From Isohypsibius dastychi (lineage: Eukaryota; Tardigrada; Eutardigrada; Parachela; Isohypsibiidae), in NCBI GenBank assembly GCA_034696485.1, contig JAQIWT010001484.1:1-10631 (forward strand): DNA of 10,631 nt, in the 5' to 3' direction. Each line of letters opens with the position of its first letter. Position 1 is the first letter of the stretch. The notes beneath the pieces are model-generated. The model saw nothing but the letters and a program-made list of their open reading frames with translations. It searched no databases and was not told the origin of the DNA. Below, piece after piece: positions 7,496 through 10,631 of this stretch. The position numbers were made by a program, and so were the translations under genes.

Positions 7496-10371
7496 TTATA
7501 TTTCAGGTCTCAGCTCATAGAAATGGACAAAGCGGACAAGCTCGGTTATGCCGGCGAAAAATTCAGCTGCAGCCGGGATGATTTGGTTTCGCGGAAGCAG
7601 GTAACCCCAATGGCCATGGTCCCGTAATTGAAACTGATAGGAGTACTTTATTTTTGCCACTTCATATGCCCAGTCTAGACTTGTTCCACCAGCTTCGTCT
7701 GAAATAATGAATTAATTAGAATTATTCGCTTATTTCCGCGAATTCGAATTTTCTGAAGTTCTGCCTGTACACCAACTCCTTCGATTTTCTAGTGTTATCG
7801 AGATCGAATTCTGAGTTTTTTAGTATGGAAAAGTCTTTGGATGGAAAATATCTCAGAATTTAAATACGGTCTAAAATTCGATTTTTCGGAATTTTGAAAG
7901 TTTTCTGAAGTTTTCAGTGAGACCAATTTGAACTATTTTCGTGGAATAATTACATAGTGTTTCTGCAAATGAACCGATTCCATAGTCCTGTCCATGGACT
8001 CTCCGCATCGCAATTGCCGCGATATTCGCAGCCAAAATAAGATCGCGGTTATTTTTTGGTTGGAATTCTTTTCCAGCATAGGGAAATAAGATATTTTGTC
8101 CATAGTTCTGCAATGTAGCGTAAACGCTGATTTGTTTTCTGTTGTTAAAGATGAATTTCCCAAGAGCCGTCGATTCGCGCTCAGAGAATGGCTTGTCACC
8201 CGCAAATGATTTTTCGCAAACATCATAAATTCCACTTTCGGGGTCGTTACTTTCCCCCCAGTCAAAAGCGAAATTTCGGTTGAGGTCCACTCCACGGCAT
8301 TGGGGATTGCTCAGTGAGCTGTTCGCGATGCTAATCGAACGCGTCTTCTTCCAGAATCGATCCTGAAAAATGATGAGAATATTCCAGTGAAAAGGCTTCA
8401 AACTGCATTCATTTTATTTCAGATATTCAGCTTGATGAAAATATTTAAAACAAAGTTGGCGGATATGAAAAATACTGTCATTGATAATATTTATTGATGT
8501 ATGAATTATTGGATGAAGCACGGTACTTTGTAGGTACGGTTTACGTTAGGACAACACTTTATAATAATCGTCGAGAAAATTCCTGTTTTTATTTTTTCTT
8601 CAATTTGTTTTCCTTTTTTCCTCAAGAACGATAACCAGGCTCGTAATGCTTGTTTATTTATTAATGTATTTCTATTTTACCACAGGACTCACCGAAGTCC
8701 AGGAATAATTGTATCCATCTGGGTTGACAATGGGGATGATATACCAGTCATAGAAATCCAGCAAGACACGGTTGTCCTCATCGATGTCGTATCTGGCCAA
8801 CAGTTGTTGCGTCAAATACAACAACGTCGGAACACTTGTCCAGTCGCGACCTTGCATTGCGCCATCTAATAAGATTGCCCTCTTCATTGGAACTGCCGCC
8901 GCTTGAGGATCTTCGTAATCGGAGTCTTTAAAATGGGGAAATCGAGTGCCGATCTGAGAAAACATCATAATCATCAACAAGAGAAAACACCATAATTCGT
9001 ACGTGAATCATGAACTGAAATTCGGACGTTAGAAGTATAAGACCGGTTCTATTTAAGATTGAAAAGCAAGAAATTCTAAGAACAAGAAAAAAAGAAGTAT
9101 ATTTGGAACGCTTATTTTTAGTTACGATTTTTAAAATTGGATTTTTTGATAAAAATAATGGCGGGTTTTCAGTTTTTAGCTTTGTACTTTTATTCCGCGA
9201 ATCGGTCGTCCCTCGAAGCTCCGGCCGATATCGAAGGAGCTGGCCATCAGAGGATAGCGAAGAACGATGGAATCAATAAATTCATATACACTTTCCAAAG
9301 ATAGATATGTTGCGAGAGTCTGGATGCCGGGAAGAAGTATCCTCCTGTGACTTTGATATCTTCCCGTGTCTGGCGATATCAGACCGCGATGACTATGGAG
9401 ATCAGAAACTGACGACTTTTCCCACTGGATCAACCTGTCATAAAAATAAAGCCCTGAAATCTCGTATAATACAAGTGCATTATCTGGTCAGTTTTTAGCT
9501 GGGAAAATGTGGTAAAAATATCAAAATATCGTGAAGTGCCTTTGTTGAATACAAAAAAAATTGTCTTTCATATTTCAATCAATTTGAACATCGGAATTTG
9601 GGTACGATTGAATGACAGTTGTAATTTAAATTGTGAATTGGTGTGTGTGTTTTATGTTAATTACCGTTTGAGATCTGCCGAAAGAATTTGGAATTGGATT
9701 CCGGATGAAAGCAATAGCGCCGAGATTTCCTCGGCAGATTGTGGAGGCACTTGTACAAGAAAGTCGAGTTTTTGAGACGAGTAATAATTTGGCAACGAAT
9801 CGTCCCAGAATTCCAATCCGAGATGCACGTATTTTGTCCTCCATAGCTTCAGAAGATTCAGTTCGTCCACGTTTTGGATAGATATTTGGAATAGATGATA
9901 ACTGAAAGTAGCGGTTCTTACAGCTATTTTCGCTACCGTAACCAAAATCAGGAAAAGATCTCAAAAATGCAAATAATATTCCAACGTATTCGAAAAACTT
10001 AGTTTTCTTTGAAAAAAAAGTTTAGAACGCAAAATATTTACAGTTCAAAAGTAACGGTTTGCATCTTTTTTCTGCATGCAGTGAATTATTGGTGAATTAT
10101 TTTGCACTTTTATATATTAATTCAGTATTTACAAAAAATATTTTAATAACTGTTGCCCTGATTTTGTTACGTTTTTGTCAACGTTCATTGTTATTTCGAC
10201 GGATTTGATGATTGGTTATGATACTTACTTTGAATAATCAGTTTTGAATTGTGCTTCATAAGATCGTTCTTCTAGTTCCCGTTCCGGTAAATACATTCCC
10301 GCTGCAAAGCAAATCCAAAGCGCAGAATAATTCCATAAAGCCCACAATATTCCACCGGTAAATCTTTCCAT
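7496..10371 (-). CDS. Secreted M14A carboxypeptidase homologue, predicted catalytically dead
   Basis: Exons in transcript order: 10371-10229, 9901-9665, 9434-9188, 8953-8693, 8362-7954, 7698-7496. All introns are GT-AG, phases agree, and the total is 1,500 nt (499 residues). Residues 1-25 form a hydrophobic signal peptide; an in-frame TAA upstream fixes the start. The M14 prodomain spans ~49-133 (YHLFQISIQN to DLKRLI). The peptidase domain runs from ~169 (TYLSLESVYEF) through IGRSFEGRPI, GVDLNRN and FPYAG to GYLLPRNQIIP. In active A-type enzymes a zinc ion held by H69, E72 and H196, with E270, cleaves C-terminal residues. Here these are Gln243, Asp246, Gln381 and Gln456. Arg127 is Lys301. Pocket residues Asn144, Arg145 and Tyr248 are kept (Asn324, Arg325, Tyr433), as are two cysteines that fit the CPA disulphide (318, 345). 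A peptide-binding or structural extracellular role is inferred, not enzymatic. Confidence 0.9.
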
Positions 10372-10631
10372 TTTCTTGGTATTTTCGCTGTCATTTTAAT
10401 CCAGTTTATCCATAACAGATGTTTCGGTAGGATGAAATTATGACAAGTCCATCGCACACTTGAAAAAAATCACGCCGCTAAAACTGAAACTGGATTCTCT
10501 CAATGCAAATCATAAAGCGTGTAGCAGGACGAAATAAAATGAAAATTAAAACTTGATCACAATCCGGTCATGATCAACGATCAATCCAAGACCAGTTCAT
10601 CACGTTTACTTGGACTCAAATATTAGCCAAC
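10372..10631. other. Upstream region of the carboxypeptidase gene
   Basis: This is the presumed promoter of the minus-strand carboxypeptidase gene, cut by the window edge. Two TGATCA palindromes lie at 10554-10559 and 10571-10576. An ATG at about 10393 begins a different frame that overlaps the signal-peptide exon and stops at 10272; it has no recognisable product and may be a small upstream ORF. Nothing else is supported. Confidence 0.4.

Noticed and set aside
7298-7600. Apparent plus-strand two-exon gene (ATG at 7298, donor at 7362/7363, acceptor before 7507)
   Set aside because: The splice sites look good and frames join, but the second exon is exactly antisense to the C-terminal coding exon of the carboxypeptidase, the predicted peptide resembles nothing, and the frame goes nowhere after 7600.
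7496-10371. Pseudogene status for the carboxypeptidase
   Set aside because: There are no stops or frameshifts, all splice sites and phases are intact, and the changes fall specifically at catalytic positions, which fits a pseudoenzyme better than decay.
10272-10457. 61-residue minus-strand frame at the carboxypeptidase start
   Set aside because: It overlaps the signal-peptide exon in another frame, and only the ATG at 10371 gives a signal peptide that joins the prodomain in phase. It is at most an upstream ORF.

Overview
The window looks like animal nuclear DNA, most likely from a nematode. Genes are split by short GT-AG introns of about 55-330 nt, many with acceptors close to the nematode TTTCAG form. 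The gene content also fits: a venom-allergen-like CAP protein, a TBP-like factor with a charged C-terminal tail, and a secreted M14A carboxypeptidase homologue. The species cannot be named from sequence alone. No rRNA, tRNA, CRISPR array, viral gene or transposase was seen. All gene models were built by hand from frame, splice sites and family motifs, with no search run.

Layout. Positions 1-498 are non-coding, with short GC-rich hairpins at the left edge and a TATA box near the first gene. On the plus strand, 499-2677 is a seven-exon gene for a secreted 564-residue mosaic protein: signal peptide, six-cysteine module, threonine-rich mucin-like stretch, CAP domain and Cys-rich tail. Next, 3360-4103 is an intronless UMP-CMP kinase-like gene with an altered nucleotide-binding motif. 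A 92-bp inverted repeat lies just upstream of it. On the minus strand, 7180-4739 (seven exons, 437 residues) is a TBP-like factor gene, convergent with the kinase. Upstream of it on the same strand, 10371-7496 (six exons, 499 residues) encodes a preprocarboxypeptidase.

The most notable observation is the carboxypeptidase. Its signal peptide, prodomain, fold and substrate-pocket residues look intact, but all three zinc ligands and the catalytic glutamate are replaced (H69Q, E72D, H196Q, E270Q in bovine CPA numbering). The reading frame is clean over 1,500 coding bases, so this looks like a maintained pseudoenzyme and not a decaying gene. The kinase also departs from consensus at a key residue (DGFPR reads DAFPI).

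The four genes do not form an obvious pathway. Two are secreted proteins, one is a nucleotide kinase, and one is a nuclear transcription factor. Only the carboxypeptidase and TBP-like genes lie in tandem (316 nt between the stop and the next ATG). That allows, but does not show, co-transcription.
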